Of a DNA stretch of 17,381 bases, positions 15,898 to 17,381 are shown piece after piece. Source of the stretch: CAYMAZ01 sp964428185 (lineage in GTDB: Bacteria > Bacteroidota > Bacteroidia > Bacteroidales > DTU049); NCBI GenBank assembly GCA_964428185.1, contig CAYRXH010000050.1, forward strand, positions 1 to 17,381, written 5' to 3'. The notes beneath the pieces are model-generated. The model searched no databases. It was not told the DNA's origin and was given only the letters and a program-made list of their open reading frames with translations. The translations under genes and the position numbers were made by a program. Each line of letters starts with the position of its first letter. Positions within the stretch are counted from its first letter, which is position 1.

Positions 15898-15918
15898 TTG
15901 TGTCAAAAGGTGTCACAA
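15898..15918. promoter_or_regulatory. Possible operator dyad upstream of rmuC promoter
   Basis: TTGTG (15898-15902) and CACAA (15914-15918) are inverted arms around 11 bp. Within it, GTGTCA is directly repeated at 15900-15905 and 15910-15915, one helical turn apart. It ends 8 bp before the -7 box, so a bound protein would overlap the RNA polymerase site. There is no independent evidence of a regulator, and short dyads like this can occur by chance. Confidence 0.25.
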
Positions 15919-15926
15919 CTTGTTAT

Positions 15927-15935
15927 TAATTTTGC
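15927..15935 (+). promoter_or_regulatory. -7 box for rmuC
   Basis: TAATTTTGC fits TAnnTTTGC and ends 58 nt before the rmuC ATG, the longest leader among the genes here. Nothing else coding lies between the GRAM remnant (ending at 15890) and rmuC. Confidence 0.6.
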
Positions 15936-15993
15936 ATCCGAATTGAGCCTAAACGAAAAATTTGTAATTTCACCCTAAAATATCTGAACTCAA

Positions 15994-17343
15994 ATGGAAC
16001 TTCTCATACTTTGCATAGTGATTGTGATTCTATTGATCATCAATATCTGGATGACATATTCAAGGAAAGGGGCAGGCGATAATGAATCCATAAAAACCCG
16101 CCTTGCAACTATTGAATCCTCACTCAATAGGATTGATCCATTATTACGTGAAGAATTCAGCAGAACCCGGACTGAAAATCAGGACTCATTCAAGCATAAC
16201 CGTGAAGAGCAGTTAAATACTCTGAAGTCATTTCAGGATACGATCACCAAAACCATTTCTGAACTTTCAGGATCTCAAAAAAACCAGTTTGATACATTTT
16301 CAACGCAGTTGACAGTTGTTTCAAAACAGATTGAAACAAACCTGAAAGAAATCAGGGAAACCATGGAACGAAAACTCATAAATATTCAGCAGGATAACAA
16401 CACCAAGTTTGAAGAGATGAAGCAGGTGGTTGATGAAAAGCTTCAGAAAACTCTGGAAGACAGGTTTAATAAATCATTTACACTCATCAGTCAAAGGCTT
16501 GAGGAGGTTCATAAAGGACTTGGAGAAATGCAGACACTTGCCACCGGAGTGGGCGATCTAAAAAAAGTGCTTGCCAATGTTAAAACCAAGGGAACTTTTG
16601 GAGAAATTCAGCTGGGTGCCATTCTTGAACAGATTCTTTCATCCGAACAATACGAAGTCAATGCTGTGGTTAAGGAAAATTCACAGGAGCGGGTAGAATT
16701 TGCCATCAAACTACCTGGTAAAAACACTGACAACACACCTGTTTTGCTGCCCATAGACTCAAAGTTTCCTACAGAAGATTATCAAAGACTTATTGAAGCC
16801 TATGACAGAATGGAAGATGTTACAGCAGTTTCAAAACAGTTTGAAAATGCTGTCCGTAAAAATGCACGTGATATCAGAGAAAAATACATCAATCCTCCTG
16901 TTACTACTGATTTTGCCATCATGTTTGTCCCTACAGAAGGTTTATATGCTGAAATACTTCGCCGAACCGGTCTGTTTGAATCACTGCAACGTGATTACAA
17001 AATTTCTGTTGTTGGCCCTGCCAATCTGGTGGCGTTTCTCAGTAGTTTGCAGATGGGATTTAAGACCCTCGCCATCGAAAAACGTTCCAGTGAAGTGTGG
17101 GAATTGCTTGGAGCAGTAAAAACAGAATTCGGGAATTTTGGCGTTGTGCTTGAAAAAACAAAAAAGAAACTTCAGGAAGCAGCCAATGTGATTGACACAG
17201 CCAGCATAAGAACCAGAGCCATCGAAAGAAAACTGAAAACTGTTCAGGAATTACCGCAGGAGCAAACCACATCACTTCTTGGCGAAGCAATTGAAATTGA
17301 GGATGATGCAGATGCTTCTGAATCTGACCAAGATACAGATTAA
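15994..17343 (+). CDS. rmuC: DNA recombination protein RmuC homologue
   Basis: A 449-residue protein. It has an N-terminal membrane anchor (about residues 1-20), a long coiled-coil stretch (about 25-175, rich in E, Q, K and T with few G or P) and the RmuC domain (about 180-420). Recognisable blocks are VKTKGTFGEIQLGAILEQIL, LLPIDSKFPTEDYQRL, NAVRKNARDIREKYINPP, TTDFAIMFVPTEGLYAEIL, VGPANLVAFLSSLQMGFKTL and WELLGAVKTEFGNFG. E. coli RmuC limits recombination at inverted repeats; the domain has a restriction-endonuclease-like fold with the ID-K type residues seen here in PIDSKFP. The tail is acidic (EIEDDADASESDQDTD). It has its own promoter. The 38 nt after the stop at 17341-17343 contain nothing that can be called. 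Confidence 0.95.
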   Translation: MELLILCIVIVILLIINIWMTYSRKGAGDNESIKTRLATIESSLNRIDPLLREEFSRTRTENQDSFKHNREEQLNTLKSFQDTITKTISELSGSQKNQFDTFSTQLTVVSKQIETNLKEIRETMERKLINIQQDNNTKFEEMKQVVDEKLQKTLEDRFNKSFTLISQRLEEVHKGLGEMQTLATGVGDLKKVLANVKTKGTFGEIQLGAILEQILSSEQYEVNAVVKENSQERVEFAIKLPGKNTDNTPVLLPIDSKFPTEDYQRLIEAYDRMEDVTAVSKQFENAVRKNARDIREKYINPPVTTDFAIMFVPTEGLYAEILRRTGLFESLQRDYKISVVGPANLVAFLSSLQMGFKTLAIEKRSSEVWELLGAVKTEFGNFGVVLEKTKKKLQEAANVIDTASIRTRAIERKLKTVQELPQEQTTSLLGEAIEIEDDADASESDQDTD

Positions 17344-17381
17344 CCAAATTATTGTAACCAAAAGAAGGCTGCTATTATGCA

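Overview
The window looks like chromosome from a member of the Bacteroidota, probably an uncultured or environmental lineage. Three things point there: two secreted proteins end in the two classes of type IX secretion (T9SS) sorting domain, which is essentially confined to this phylum; nearly every transcription unit is preceded by the Bacteroidota -7 promoter box TAnnTTTGC and not by a TATAAT/Shine-Dalgarno arrangement; and the housekeeping genes (ffh, folD, ddl) have the sequence character of that phylum. The DNA is AT-rich, densely coded, and shows no insertion sequence, phage, CRISPR, tRNA or rRNA.

Layout. 1-1863: a bidirectional terminator and a minus-strand ClC-type chloride channel/antiporter with two CBS domains. 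2007-7896: a plus-strand unit of two M16 peptidase-fold proteins (one with the zinc site, one without) followed, with a 13-bp overlap, by an 1109-residue secreted multidomain protein with a type B T9SS sorting domain; a strong terminator closes it. 7948-8313: on the minus strand, a decayed glutathione peroxidase gene not represented by any intact ORF. 8356-10698: ffh (SRP GTPase) and folD, each with its own promoter and separated by a small degenerate repeat. 10798-12123: a secreted protein with a type A T9SS sorting domain, followed by a clear terminator. 12240-14267: a two-gene unit of a YdcF/DUF218 membrane protein and a Ste24-type M48 membrane protease. 14334-15890: D-alanine--D-alanine ligase, a small DUF2007 protein, and a GRAM-domain gene split by two consecutive in-frame stops. 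15994-17343: rmuC.

How the genes relate. Most are independent housekeeping or envelope genes: protein targeting (Ffh), one-carbon metabolism (FolD), cell-wall precursor synthesis (Ddl), membrane proteolysis (Ste24 homologue), envelope protein (DUF218), ion transport (ClC) and genome maintenance (RmuC). The M16 pair and the T9SS-B protein form the only unit whose joint role is not obvious.

I do not see a convincing undescribed biological system here. The most useful non-obvious content is the two pseudogenes (glutathione peroxidase and GRAM), the asymmetric M16 pair coupled to a surface protein, corrected starts for two genes based on promoter position, and a few substituted functional residues (ClC proton glutamate, Ddl omega-loop tyrosine).
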